Of a stretch of 64,000 bases of DNA, positions 17,918-27,566 are shown in pieces (positions within the stretch are counted from its first letter, which is position 1; every line of letters begins with the position of its first letter). A program made the position numbers and the translations under genes. The notes beneath the pieces are model-generated. The model was not told the DNA's origin. It did no database searches and saw only the letters and a list, made by a program, of their open reading frames with translations. Origin of the DNA: Sphingobacterium sp. (GTDB lineage Bacteria > Bacteroidota > Bacteroidia > Sphingobacteriales > Sphingobacteriaceae). Location of the stretch: positions 57,291 through 121,290 of the forward strand of contig JAITTY010000012.1 of assembly GCA_031286695.1 (NCBI GenBank), written 5' to 3'.

Positions 17918-17945
17918 GGCGGTAAATTAGTCTTACCGCCTTTTC
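17918..17945 (+). terminator. Terminator of the VOC gene
   Basis: An 8-bp perfect stem, GGCGGTAA at 17918-17925 with TTACCGCC at 17933-17940, followed by TTTTCT. Confidence 0.85.
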
Positions 17946-18044
17946 TATATTCTACGACTTCCCCCTATTTGTGTGCAATTTCATTTGAAACTACCCTGAA
18001 AGGAAACAATCCTGTTCCATCGCAGCACCTTGCAGCTGGACTTC

Positions 18045-18380
18045 TTATTTTTTTGTTAGTACTTCCTGCTCAAATACCACAGCGTCCCAACCATTAGACA
18101 TAAATTGACGTATATTCTGATGTCCTTCGCCAGCCGGATTGTCAAGCACATTTTGATAATGCTCAGCAAACAGGCCTAAAGTTTCTTCTTGTGAGAGATT
18201 ATTCAATTTTGCAAAAGAGAAAATTTTTGCACTGCCTTGATTTTCTTCCTTCGAATTTTTCAGTGTTCCATTCTGAAAAGCACTAGCACGATAATTGTAC
18301 TGATCGGCAATATGTTCCAATACTTCCTGAAACTGCAATTCACCTTCTTTTGATTTATTCAATAATTCTTCTGTTTTCAT
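18045..18380 (-). CDS. HopJ family (type III effector HopJ-like) protein
   Basis: A 111-residue protein matching the HopJ family as I recall it: FQEVLEHIADQYNYRASAFQNG near the start and a later FAEHYQNVLDNPAGEGHQNIR. Despite the family name, it is widespread in bacteria without type III secretion, and no secretion genes are near, so an effector role is very unlikely. The true function is unknown. It is a small, soluble, mostly helical protein encoded just downstream of the UbiD-family gene on the same strand (76 bases apart). Confidence 0.82.
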   Translation of the reverse strand: MKTEELLNKSKEGELQFQEVLEHIADQYNYRASAFQNGTLKNSKEENQGSAKIFSFAKLNNLSQEETLGLFAEHYQNVLDNPAGEGHQNIRQFMSNGWDAVVFEQEVLTKK

Positions 18381-18456
18381 GATGATGTTCTTTATAAAAA
18401 TCTAATTTAAATTAACCAGGTCAGATCCTAACCTGAACTGACAATATTAATCTGTT

Positions 18457-20295
18457 CTAAATAATTCCGTGCAGCGAACCTCCTTTTGCACCAAGCTGAT
18501 CCACTCTTCTTTCCACAGCTTCATCTTTAATCAACGCGGGTGCATGGTGAGGTTTTGTTCGGGCATCGATAATAAGTGGTCCTTCACAGCCCCAATGTTT
18601 GAAGGCTGTAAAACTATCTATTCCATAAATATCAAATGCTGGATTACTTCGTGTAAACGTTGTCCAGACAAAGTTATTGATCGTAGCAGCGGTAAAATGA
18701 GCATCATCACATAAAACGATCAATGGGAAACCTTCCCAGGAAAAGCCTGTCGCAGCCTGACACCATTCCGCTATAACCCTCGATTCATGCTCATAGGTAG
18801 AGAACGCCTGCCCATCGATCGCAACAACCCCCGGCATAACAAATTTCGCCTGATTGAAAGGCCGTGGTAGGTCAAAATTAGTCGGTAATTCACGCCCCAG
18901 TGCCCTCTTCTTTGTCCCGGCAGCAGCAAAGACCACCTTTGACCCTGTATTCAGTCCATCGCCAGAGTAATCCAAGGTATCTATTGTTGTATTTGTCTGA
19001 AAATGAACATCACGAGTCAGGTCTATCCGCTCAAGGATATGTCCAAAAAATGCTGGAATATCGTAGATATCCAATTGCGGATTATCTTCATGTGCTGAAA
19101 TAAACAAATATTTAGCAAGACTAAGCTGGTTTTTACCGAGTATCTGATTCGCTATCGTTAAAATTTCCTGCGGCCGATCGACACGCTGATACGGCGTATA
19201 CCGTTCAGACCCGATTGCAAAAAGCAGCGGATGCACACCTGCCGCATCAACAGCGTTAACTGCATGAAGTCCTGAAATTTCTTTTGGAATTGCTGCTCCC
19301 GTAATTTCATGGATTAAAGCGCCAAAACTGGTATCTTCCTGCGGTGGCCGTCCCACAACTGTAAAAGACCAAATCGGATTTTTCTTATGGTACACATTGT
19401 GTACTTTCATTAATGGAAACGGATGGGTTAAGCTATAATATCCGATGTGGTCACCAAAAGGGCCTTCCGGTTTATTTTCGTTTGGGTAGACAGTTCCGGT
19501 AATCACAAAGTCAGCATCTGCTGAAATACAGAATCCTTCGTCATCATAAAAATAGCGAAACCTTCTATTCCCCAATGCTCCTGCAAAAATCATTTCAGAG
19601 AGTCCTTCGGGCAAAGGCATCACAGCCGACAAAGGATGAGCTGGTGGTCCGCCAACAAAGATACTCACCTTTAAAGGTTTACCGAGTGCATTGGCTTTTG
19701 TTTGATGGATCCCTATCCCACGATGCAACTGATAATGCAACCCAATCTCCTGATCTTTCACATAATCATTGCCCGATAACTGAATACGATACATGCCCAA
19801 GTTGGCCTGCATAATACCTGGTTTGATGACATCTTCTGTATACACCTGCGGCATCGTCACAAAAGCACCACCATCCATTGGCCAGTTGACAATCTGCGGA
19901 AGTTTACTGATCGAGGTTTTACCGTGAAGTATAGGGGCTCCGGACTTCTTTTTCCAAGGTAGCGCTCCTAGAGCTGTCATGGATGAACCGATATATTGAA
20001 AAGGGTTTTTTAGCACCGCTGCAGGATTCATCTTCACATCTACCAATTTCTTCAGGTGATCCAGCGAATCCCGAAACATAAATTTCGAACGATCCAGTGT
20101 TCCGAACAAATTGGATACAGCCGGAAATTCCGAACCTTTGATATTTTCAAAATATAGTGCCGGGCCTTCAACATCAAACACCCGCATATGGATTGCGGCC
20201 ATTTCCAGATAAGGATCGACCTCTTCTTTGATCCGGATTAAATGACCATGTTTTTCAAGATCCGCAACACACGCTTCTAAACTATTGTATCCCAT
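18457..20295 (-). CDS. UbiD family prenylated-FMN decarboxylase
   Basis: A 612-residue protein with the UbiD fold. It begins with a typical N-terminal domain (LEKHGHLIRIKEEVDPYLEMAAI) and has the conserved central segment ENKPEGPFGDHIGYYS, which supplies active-site glutamates, plus SGNDYVKDQEIGLHYQLHRG. These enzymes reversibly decarboxylate aromatic or alpha,beta-unsaturated acids using prenylated FMN made by a UbiX partner, which is not in this window. In quinone-making Bacteroidota a menaquinone-pathway role is plausible, but UbiD homologues are diverse and the longer length warns against a firm assignment. Confidence 0.88.
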   Translation of the reverse strand: MGYNSLEACVADLEKHGHLIRIKEEVDPYLEMAAIHMRVFDVEGPALYFENIKGSEFPAVSNLFGTLDRSKFMFRDSLDHLKKLVDVKMNPAAVLKNPFQYIGSSMTALGALPWKKKSGAPILHGKTSISKLPQIVNWPMDGGAFVTMPQVYTEDVIKPGIMQANLGMYRIQLSGNDYVKDQEIGLHYQLHRGIGIHQTKANALGKPLKVSIFVGGPPAHPLSAVMPLPEGLSEMIFAGALGNRRFRYFYDDEGFCISADADFVITGTVYPNENKPEGPFGDHIGYYSLTHPFPLMKVHNVYHKKNPIWSFTVVGRPPQEDTSFGALIHEITGAAIPKEISGLHAVNAVDAAGVHPLLFAIGSERYTPYQRVDRPQEILTIANQILGKNQLSLAKYLFISAHEDNPQLDIYDIPAFFGHILERIDLTRDVHFQTNTTIDTLDYSGDGLNTGSKVVFAAAGTKKRALGRELPTNFDLPRPFNQAKFVMPGVVAIDGQAFSTYEHESRVIAEWCQAATGFSWEGFPLIVLCDDAHFTAATINNFVWTTFTRSNPAFDIYGIDSFTAFKHWGCEGPLIIDARTKPHHAPALIKDEAVERRVDQLGAKGGSLHGII

Positions 20296-20381
20296 ATTTT
20301 AAATCTGCTTCAACACGTTAATCCACAAATTTAACAGAATAATTTATTAAACCGGCCATAAAGAAAAAACCTCCGCTTAAA

Positions 20382-21251
20382 CTAAGTATCCATGCAGACA
20401 TAGGCCTTCAAAGGCGTAAATTCAAACGGCTGAACCTTCTGCCAAGTCGAATTATCAACATTCTTTTCATAATAAAGCACTCTTCTAAACTCGTCAATAT
20501 CTTCTTTATTGATATCATTCAACCTGGTTAGCAATAATTTAGCAAAGAATTTATTGACACCTATTTCTCTTTTTTGGCTTTCAGAAGTACAGGTCAGAAA
20601 CTGATAAAACAAGCCTCTAAATGTCATTTCTTCATTTCCCCCAAGGTAAATAACCTCTGATATAAAGTTATTTTCCCAGGGCATTTCCCTTAACCAGCGG
20701 TATACATCGAGTAAAGGCAAAGGTCGAAACTTTAGAGAAGCCACCCAGTTCCAATAAAATATCGTCTGTCGCTTGGCGAGTTTAGTAAAGATCCGATTTA
20801 AAACACTTTCTTTCCCTACTACGCTGCTTTTAATAACAATCGTATATTGAACACGTAAATTTTCCAGCAGATTGCGCACCGGTTCCAGAAAATGTTCATC
20901 CATTAGCCGAGCGACATAAATGACACGGTTATTTCCGGCACGTTTACAGATTTCCACAAAATTGCGCAGACCGAGCAATTCAAGCTGAAGCTGAATATCA
21001 TTATCAAGCGAAGGAACCTGCGTAAAATAGATCCCAAAATTGAGATCGGCGATTTGAAATTTCTCAAAGGCCTCCCCTTTTCGCAACAGGTCTAGTTCAA
21101 AAAGCTTTGCCGTCACCTTTTCCTTTACTATTTTATTAAAAAGGGATAAGTTGCGTACCAATCCCGTCACATCAAAATCTCTCGATTGCAAATAACAGGA
21201 TGCCCGTCGTCCCAGATAGGTATTTAGCCCGCTGATTAAAACCTTTTTCAT
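20382..21251 (-). CDS. NAD(P)-binding (NmrA/extended SDR-like) protein
   Basis: A 289-residue protein starting MKKVLISGLNTYLGRRASCY. The dinucleotide loop is a version of GxxGxxG (G8-L-N-T-Y-L-G14), and the pattern of strands resembles NAD(P)-binding atypical SDRs such as DUF2867/NmrA-like proteins that often sit with membrane or stress genes. The usual Tyr-x-x-x-Lys is not seen. The C-terminal 80 residues (from about 205) are basic and helical. Function unknown. It diverges from the photolyase gene across a 464-base gap. Confidence 0.7.
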   Translation of the reverse strand: MKKVLISGLNTYLGRRASCYLQSRDFDVTGLVRNLSLFNKIVKEKVTAKLFELDLLRKGEAFEKFQIADLNFGIYFTQVPSLDNDIQLQLELLGLRNFVEICKRAGNNRVIYVARLMDEHFLEPVRNLLENLRVQYTIVIKSSVVGKESVLNRIFTKLAKRQTIFYWNWVASLKFRPLPLLDVYRWLREMPWENNFISEVIYLGGNEEMTFRGLFYQFLTCTSESQKREIGVNKFFAKLLLTRLNDINKEDIDEFRRVLYYEKNVDNSTWQKVQPFEFTPLKAYVCMDT

Positions 21252-21715
21252 TCGAATTCTCTATTTTATGGCTATTGAAACCATCATGCTTCAATGATTC
21301 GCTTTTATTCTTACGAACGATCCAACATGACCATTTCTTCCTCGTATTCTGTATCTATTTATTATCATCTCAACCCCTTAAACGAACAAAATTCTTAGGA
21401 TGGTTTCATCGGTGATGCAGCTATCTTTTCCATGTTTTTCTTGCGCTTTTAATATTTTGCACTGTTTGTATATAGAGCAATAGTAATAACCCACAAATAT
21501 CATAATTCCCTGATTTTAGAACAGAGAAACATCGAATAAGTTTAACACTATTTTTATTTTTTCCTAACCAAAATAGATCAAAGCAGCTGGACAGGTGCCG
21601 TCATTGTCCTTTTTTTGTCAATTCATGCATAAATACTTTCAAGAACACAATATCCTTATATATTTGTAAATCTTCTGAAAATAGGCTGCACTAAAAAGTA
21701 TTTATCTTCACCTCT
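21252..21715. other. Divergent gap between NAD(P)-binding protein and photolyase genes
   Basis: 464 AT-rich bases with no supported ORF or RNA gene. The only element I would name is a candidate promoter for the photolyase gene at 21659-21666. Confidence 0.5.
21659..21666 (+). promoter_or_regulatory. Candidate -7 element (TATATTTG) for the photolyase gene
   Basis: An exact match to the Bacteroidota -7 consensus TAnnTTTG, 49 bases before the ATG. A TTTC lies 18 bases upstream as a weak -33 element. Confidence 0.45.
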
Positions 21716-22990
21716 ATGGACAAAAGGGCTACAATGATCTGGTTTAGAAATGATTTAAGACTTCATGACAATGAGGTATTTTATCAAGCTTCTGAAAAAA
21801 GTTCATTTATCATCCCGGTATACTGTTTTGATCCCCGATATTTCGACCGTAATCAATTTGGCACCTTAAATACGGGTGTTTTGCGAGCGGCCTTTGTTAT
21901 CGAAGCCGTGACCGCTTTAAAAGAAAAATTAAAGAGCCATGGTAGCGACTTGTTAACCTATATCGGCAAGCCTGAAGATATCATCCCGCGTATTGCACAA
22001 AAATATCAAGTCAACGAAGTCTATCACCATCGCGAAGTCGCACTTCGAGAAACATCTATTTCAGAAAAAGTAGAAAGTGAGCTTTGGAGCAGCAAGATAA
22101 ATCTGCGCCATTTCATAGGCCATACCCTTTACCACAAGGAAGACCTTCCTTTCCCGATTAAAGATATACCCAATGGTTTTTCTATTTTCAAGAAAAAAGT
22201 AGAGCGGGAAAGTCTGGTTCGGCAACCTATTCCATTTCCGACCAATTTCCTTACCCCGCCGCATCTTGAGGACACCAAAATTCCTTCGCTGAAAGATCTA
22301 GGCTATTCGGAAGAAGAAATCAAATCTGTTGATGATATTTATATTCTCGGTGGCGAAGACACAGCGCTTAGTATTATGCATGCGGTATTGTCAACCTATC
22401 CGGAAACAGAGCAGGACCCTTTAATTCTAGGCCCTTTTATAGCTTCAGGTGCTTTATCGCCCATTCTATTGTATAACAACATCAAAAAACTGGGTGAAGG
22501 TAAAAAGGATAAACGATTTGAAAAAATAATCGACATTCTTCTCTGGCGCGACTATTTTAGGTTTATGCTAAAAAAATATCCAAATATATTTTTTAAACCA
22601 CTGGGTATTAAAAATGGTACACAACAAGGTCATTCGAGCTTAGATAGAAATGACGAATTATTTGAAAGATGGAAATCAGGCCATACGGAACATGATTTTA
22701 TCAACAGTGTGATGATCCAGTTGCAAAAAACGGGCTATATCCCCTATCAAGCACGCTTAATCGCAGCAAGTTATTTAGTTCATGAGTATCAGGTTAACTG
22801 GCTTCGTGGCGCTTCCTGGTATGAGGAACATCTATTGGACTATTCTCCGGCAACTGTTTACGGACAGTGGTCTCATATCGCCGGAGTTGGTACAAGCGAG
22901 AAGGACAATAAAGCACTGGACTGGCAAAAATTGATCAAAACACATTTTCCAAATGGACTCCCAAAACTGGATGAAATATTGGCTAAATAA
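21716..22990 (+). CDS. DASH-type cryptochrome/DNA photolyase
   Basis: A 424-residue flavoprotein. The N-terminal photolyase domain opens with MIWFRNDLRLHDN and has the QFGTLNTGVLRAAFVIEA segment typical of the DASH branch. The C-terminal FAD-binding domain includes LILGPFIASGALSP, LLWRDYFRFM, GYIPYQARLIAASYLVHEYQ and DYSPATVYGQWSHIAGVG. DASH proteins repair cyclobutane pyrimidine dimers, mainly in single-stranded DNA, with blue-light energy. The start at 21716 keeps the fold intact, and a TAnnTTTG element lies upstream. Confidence 0.92.
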   Translation: MDKRATMIWFRNDLRLHDNEVFYQASEKSSFIIPVYCFDPRYFDRNQFGTLNTGVLRAAFVIEAVTALKEKLKSHGSDLLTYIGKPEDIIPRIAQKYQVNEVYHHREVALRETSISEKVESELWSSKINLRHFIGHTLYHKEDLPFPIKDIPNGFSIFKKKVERESLVRQPIPFPTNFLTPPHLEDTKIPSLKDLGYSEEEIKSVDDIYILGGEDTALSIMHAVLSTYPETEQDPLILGPFIASGALSPILLYNNIKKLGEGKKDKRFEKIIDILLWRDYFRFMLKKYPNIFFKPLGIKNGTQQGHSSLDRNDELFERWKSGHTEHDFINSVMIQLQKTGYIPYQARLIAASYLVHEYQVNWLRGASWYEEHLLDYSPATVYGQWSHIAGVGTSEKDNKALDWQKLIKTHFPNGLPKLDEILAK

Positions 22991-23138
22991 ATCTTCGGCA
23001 GAAATAAATAATTCCAATAGAAAATAAATTTGTAGTACGCTAGAAGCCTCTTTTAAATCATGCTAAAAATGTTAAGAATTGGATAGATTTATTGATTAAA
23101 TTATTCAATTTCAGTATTAGAAACTCTTTTTTTATTCA

Positions 23139-23146
23139 TAACTTTG
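23139..23146 (+). promoter_or_regulatory. Candidate -7 element (TAACTTTG) for sucA
   Basis: An exact TAnnTTTG match 25 bases before the sucA ATG, giving a very short leader. TTAG 18 bases upstream may be the -33 element. Confidence 0.55.
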
Positions 23147-23171
23147 ACAAATTTCATAGTTTTAATTGTAA

Positions 23172-25913
23172 ATGGACAATCTGACATATTTGAGTAATGC
23201 TGATTCGGCTTATGTCGATGGCTTATATCAATCGTACAAGCAAGATCCCCAATCGGTAGATTTCGGATGGCAAAAATTCTTTGAAGGTTTTGATTTCGGT
23301 CAAAATGCTGGTGGAACAACAAGTTCAGTAGGCGAAGCTACTCCTGAGCACGTATTGAAAGAAATCAATGTGCTGAACATGATCAATGGCTACCGCGACC
23401 GTGGCCACTTATTCACGCACACTAACCCTGTTCGTGAGAGACGTAAATACTATCCTGGCAAGGAATTGGAAACGTTTGGTCTTGCTGAAGCAGACATGAA
23501 CACCGTTTTTAATGCAGGTGTTGAAGTTGGTTTAGGTCCAGCAACATTGAAAGACATCCGTCAGCTGGTAGAGGATACTTACTGCCGTTCTATTGGTGCA
23601 GAATTCAAATATATCCGTAACCCAGAAAAAATTAAATGGTTACAGGACCGCATGGAAGCGGATCGCAACATGCCTAAATTCTCTTTGGACACAAAAAAGA
23701 GAATCCTCAACAAATTAAACCACGCCGTTGTATTCGAAAACTTTTTAGGCACGAAGTTTTTAGGTCAAAAACGCTTCTCATTGGAAGGTGCTGAAAGTTT
23801 AATTCCAGCATTAGATTCTGTCATTGAAAAAGGTGCAGAAATCGGTATCCAGGAATTTGTTATCGGTATGGCTCACCGTGGCCGTCTGAATGTATTGACC
23901 AATATCATGGGCAAATCCTACAAATCAGTATTCTCTGAATTTGAAGGTAAAACTTATGCTGATGATCCTGAAGTAAACTTTGGCGGTGACGTAAAATACC
24001 ATTTAGGCTTTTCATCTGAGGTTAAAACAAACGATGGCAAATCTGTCCACCTAAGTTTGGCACCGAACCCTTCGCATTTGGAAACTGTAGATCCAATCGT
24101 TGAAGGTATGGTTCGTTCTAAGATCGACTTCAAATACGAAGGTGACTCTTCTAAAATCGCGCCGATCATCATTCACGGTGACGCAGCAATTGCTGGTCAG
24201 GGTGTCGTTTATGAAGTAACTCAAATGTCGAAATTAGATGGTTACAAAACTGGTGGTACCGTACATATTGTGATCAACAACCAGATCGGCTTTACAACAA
24301 ACTATAAGGATGCGCGTTCTGGAACATACTGTACAGACGTAGCAAAAATCACTTCTTCACCTGTGTTCCATGTGAACGGTGATGATGCTGAAGCGGTAGT
24401 TTATGCGATTAATTTAGCTGTTGAATACCGTCAAAAATATAAGACAGACGTATTTATCGATCTGTTATGTTATAGAAGATTTGGACACAATGAGGCAGAT
24501 GAACCAAAGTTCACGCAACCATTGTTGTACAAAATCATCGAAAAACATCCGAATCCAAAAGAAGTATATGCTAAAAAATTAATTACTGAAGGCAGTATTG
24601 ACGAGGCGTATTCAAAAAATATCGAGAAAGAATTTAAAGCTGAATTACAAACTAAATTTGAGGAATCTAAAACAGTTGAGGTATTGACTGAGGAGATCCC
24701 GATGTTTAAGGGTGCATGGGAAGGATTGCGTCCAGCTAAAAAAGGGGAAGTATTAACAACCTCGGATAAAACGAAAGTTGCGAAGGATCTATTCTTAAAA
24801 TTAGCGAAAGAAATCACCACCTTACCAGCAGACAAAAAATTCTTCCGTAAGATTACACGTTTATTTGAAGACCGTGCCAAAATGATCACGGCTGATTCAT
24901 ACGATTGGGCAATGGGCGAATTGATGGCTTATGCGACATTATTGGATCAAGGTAACCGTGTTCGTATCTCGGGTCAAGATGTACAACGTGGTACATTCTC
25001 ACACCGTCATGCGGTATTGACACTAGAAGATTCCGAAGAGAAATATGTTCCTTTAGCCAATATTAAAGGGGGTGATAAATTCTCTATCTATAATTCATTA
25101 CTTTCAGAATATGCTGTTTTGGGCTTTGAATATGGTTATGCATCTTCTAATCCAAATTCATTGACAATTTGGGAAGCTCAATTCGGAGATTTCTATAACG
25201 GTGCTCAAATCATTGTAGATCAATATCTATCGAGTGCAGAGACAAAATGGAAACGTTCTAACGGTTTGGTCATGATGCTTCCTCATGGTATGGAAGGTCA
25301 AGGTCCTGAGCACTCTTCGGCACGTATTGAAAGATTCTTAGAGTTATGTGCAGATGAGAATATGATCTTAGCAAATTGTACTACTCCGGCTAACTATTTC
25401 CACTTATTGCGTCGTCAACTGGTACGTGAGTTCCGTAAACCATTGGTTGTATTTACACCAAAATCATTGTTGCGCCACCCTAAAGTGGTATCACCGTTGA
25501 AAGATTTTACAGAAGCTGCTTTCCAAGAGGTAATCGATGATGCCAATGTTGCGGCGAAAGACGTTAAACGCGTATTGTTCTGCTCGGGTAAAGTTTACTA
25601 CGACTTATTAGAGAAACAAGAAGCGGACAAACGCAAAGATATCGCTATTGTAAGATTGGAACAATTATTCCCAATTCCTACGGAGCAATTGAAAGCAATC
25701 CGTAAAAAATACAGCAAGGCAAAAGAATTTGTTTGGGTTCAGGAAGAAAATGAGAACATGGGCGCATGGTCTTACTACTGCCGTAAACTAATGGGTACTG
25801 AGATTGCCTTTACAGGTTTTGTTGCCCGTAAAGAAAGTGGAAGTACAGCGACGGGTTACATGAAACAACACGTTGCGCAACAAGCAGAAATCTTAAATAA
25901 ATCATTCGAATAA
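23172..25913 (+). CDS. sucA: 2-oxoglutarate dehydrogenase E1 component
   Basis: A 913-residue thiamine-diphosphate enzyme of the TCA cycle; E1 decarboxylates 2-oxoglutarate and passes the succinyl group to the lipoyl arm of E2. Visible features are the N-terminal E1 segment (YLSNADSAYVDGLYQSYK), GMAHRGRLNVL, the TPP-binding GDAAIAGQGVVYE, HVNGDDAEAVVYA, and the transketolase pyrimidine domain with GHRHAV-like (FSHRHAVLTLED) and EAQFGDFYNGAQIIVDQ motifs. Length is normal. It is the first gene of sucA-sucB, 63 bases apart with a hairpin in the gap; no dihydrolipoamide dehydrogenase gene follows. Confidence 0.97.
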   Translation: MDNLTYLSNADSAYVDGLYQSYKQDPQSVDFGWQKFFEGFDFGQNAGGTTSSVGEATPEHVLKEINVLNMINGYRDRGHLFTHTNPVRERRKYYPGKELETFGLAEADMNTVFNAGVEVGLGPATLKDIRQLVEDTYCRSIGAEFKYIRNPEKIKWLQDRMEADRNMPKFSLDTKKRILNKLNHAVVFENFLGTKFLGQKRFSLEGAESLIPALDSVIEKGAEIGIQEFVIGMAHRGRLNVLTNIMGKSYKSVFSEFEGKTYADDPEVNFGGDVKYHLGFSSEVKTNDGKSVHLSLAPNPSHLETVDPIVEGMVRSKIDFKYEGDSSKIAPIIIHGDAAIAGQGVVYEVTQMSKLDGYKTGGTVHIVINNQIGFTTNYKDARSGTYCTDVAKITSSPVFHVNGDDAEAVVYAINLAVEYRQKYKTDVFIDLLCYRRFGHNEADEPKFTQPLLYKIIEKHPNPKEVYAKKLITEGSIDEAYSKNIEKEFKAELQTKFEESKTVEVLTEEIPMFKGAWEGLRPAKKGEVLTTSDKTKVAKDLFLKLAKEITTLPADKKFFRKITRLFEDRAKMITADSYDWAMGELMAYATLLDQGNRVRISGQDVQRGTFSHRHAVLTLEDSEEKYVPLANIKGGDKFSIYNSLLSEYAVLGFEYGYASSNPNSLTIWEAQFGDFYNGAQIIVDQYLSSAETKWKRSNGLVMMLPHGMEGQGPEHSSARIERFLELCADENMILANCTTPANYFHLLRRQLVREFRKPLVVFTPKSLLRHPKVVSPLKDFTEAAFQEVIDDANVAAKDVKRVLFCSGKVYYDLLEKQEADKRKDIAIVRLEQLFPIPTEQLKAIRKKYSKAKEFVWVQEENENMGAWSYYCRKLMGTEIAFTGFVARKESGSTATGYMKQHVAQQAEILNKSFE

Positions 25914-25927
25914 AAACAATTTAAAAT

Positions 25928-25957
25928 CAATTGCGTCTTATCTATAGGACGCAATTG
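25928..25957 (+). repeat. Intercistronic hairpin between sucA and sucB
   Basis: A perfect 10-bp inverted repeat, CAATTGCGTC at 25928-25937 with GACGCAATTG at 25948-25957, loop of 10. No U-tract follows (TCAATAAAG), so it is unlikely to terminate fully; it may stabilise one part of the transcript. Confidence 0.75.
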
Positions 25958-25976
25958 TCAATAAAGAACATTATAT

Positions 25977-27218
25977 ATGAGCTTAGAAATTAAAGTACCA
26001 ACCGTAGGTGAATCAATCACGGAGGTAACCTTATCACAATGGTTGAAACAAGATGGCGATTATGTGGAGATGGATGAAAACATCGCCGAACTGGAATCAG
26101 ACAAAGCAACGTTTGAATTACCAGCTGAAAAAGCGGGTATCTTAAGAATCATTGCACAAGAAGGTGATACTTTAGAAATCGGTGCTGTTGTTTGTACAAT
26201 TGAAGAAGGCGCTGCTCCTGCTGGTGGTTCAGCTCCAGCTGCTGCCCCTGCTGCAGAAGCTTCAAATGCAGCTCCAGTTGCGGCTGCCGCTGCAAAAGAT
26301 GAAGATCCAGATAGCTACGCTGCTGGTACAGCTTCTCCTGCTGCTGCAAAAATCTTAAGAGAAAAAGGAATAGATCCTTCGACAATAAAAGGAACAGGTA
26401 AAGAAGGTCGCATCACAAAAGAAGATGCCGAAAAAGCGCAACCTGTTGCTAAAGCTGCTGCGCCAGCTGCAAAACCTGCTGCGGCTCCAGCTGCGACAGT
26501 TGCTCCGGTGGCGGGTTCTAGAAACGAGCGTCGTGAGAAATTATCTTCATTACGTAAAACGATCGCAAAACGCCTAGTTGCCGTTAAAAACGAAACAGCC
26601 ATGTTGACAACATTCAATGAAGTCAATATGCAGCCGATCATGGATCTACGTGCTAAATATAAAGATACCTTTAAGGAGAAATTTGGAATCGGTCTTGGTT
26701 TCATGTCATTCTTTACAAAAGCAGTAACAACTGCATTGGCTGAATGGCCTGCAGTAAATGCTCGTATTGAAGATAACGAAATTGTATATTCTGATTTCGC
26801 AGATGTTTCAATCGCGGTTTCTGCACCTAAAGGTTTGGTTGTTCCAGTTATCCGTAACGCTGATGCAATGTCATTGGAACAAATCGAAAAAGCGATCGCC
26901 GCATTGGCAGGTAAAGCGCGTGACAACAAATTAACGATCGACGAAATGACTGGTGGTACATTTACAATTACCAATGGTGGTGTATTCGGATCAATGATGT
27001 CTACGCCGATCATCAACGCACCACAATCGGCGATCTTGGGTATGCACAACATCATCCAACGTCCTATCGCTGAAAATGGCCAAGTGGTGATCCGTCCAAT
27101 GATGTACATTGCACTTTCTTACGATCACCGCATCATTGATGGTCGTGAATCAGTAAGCTTCTTGGTTCGTGTAAAACAATTATTGGAAGATCCAGCTCGT
27201 TTATTGTTGGGTGTTTAA
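25977..27218 (+). CDS. sucB: 2-oxoglutarate dehydrogenase E2 (dihydrolipoyllysine succinyltransferase)
   Basis: A 413-residue E2. Domains in order: an N-terminal lipoyl domain with the lipoylated lysine in ESDKATFE (about residue 43), an alanine/proline-rich linker (about 80-105), a peripheral-subunit-binding domain ([20 protein letters not shown], about 121-140), a second Ala/Pro linker, and the catalytic domain with [11 protein letters not shown] near the C-terminus. It passes the succinyl group to CoA. It is co-transcribed with sucA and ends at a strong terminator. Confidence 0.97.
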   Translation: MSLEIKVPTVGESITEVTLSQWLKQDGDYVEMDENIAELESDKATFELPAEKAGILRIIAQEGDTLEIGAVVCTIEEGAAPAGGSAPAAAPAAEASNAAPVAAAAAKDEDPDSYAAGTASPAAAKILREKGIDPSTIKGTGKEGRITKEDAEKAQPVAKAAAPAAKPAAAPAATVAPVAGSRNERREKLSSLRKTIAKRLVAVKNETAMLTTFNEVNMQPIMDLRAKYKDTFKEKFGIGLGFMSFFTKAVTTALAEWPAVNARIEDNEIVYSDFADVSIAVSAPKGLVVPVIRNADAMSLEQIEKAIAALAGKARDNKLTIDEMTGGTFTITNGGVFGSMMSTPIINAPQSAILGMHNIIQRPIAENGQVVIRPMMYIALSYDHRIIDGRESVSFLVRVKQLLEDPARLLLGV

Positions 27219-27241
27219 ACCGCAATAAAGTTTGGAAATAT

Positions 27242-27281
27242 AAAAAAGACCTATGCCTTTGTGGTATAGGTCTTTTTTTTC
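27242..27281 (+). terminator. Terminator of the sucAB operon
   Basis: A long stem of GACCTATGCC with GGTATAGGTC (one G-U pair), extended by A-runs and ending in eight T residues, 23 bases after the sucB stop. Confidence 0.92.
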
Positions 27282-27283
27282 TG

Positions 27284-27566
27284 AAAGTGTCTGATCTTAT
27301 TGGCCAGAAAGAACCCTCAGTTCGCTTTCATTGCTGTTGGTGTCTGCGAAGTCATGAAGGTTTTATTTACATCGGTAAGAAACAATATACTTAACGAATA
27401 TAAATCGGTGATAGACGAATATAAGTTGTCCTTTTATTTTCTCCCTTTTAACTTTTACTTTCATCTTGTTAAAGATCAAGCATATCTCCATATACAGCCG
27501 GTTTTATAACGTAAAAGCTCCTATACGAACGTGAAATTGATTATTAAGCAGACCTTATCAAACAAA
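27284..27566. other. Gap between sucB terminator and next gene
   Basis: About 280 bases, AT-rich. A 69-codon frame from a TTG at 27300 has no family look or start signal, and I treat it as chance. No other feature is seen. Confidence 0.45.

Noticed and set aside
18045-18380. A type III secretion effector
   Set aside because: The HopJ family name comes from Pseudomonas; no secretion apparatus is in the window and the family is widespread in non-secreting bacteria.
26315-27109. A long reverse-strand frame (264 codons) opposite sucB
   Set aside because: It mirrors the Ala/Pro-rich coding sequence of sucB; a shadow frame.
27300-27509. A 69-codon ORF after the sucB terminator
   Set aside because: It begins at TTG with no signal or motif and lies in an AT-rich gap.
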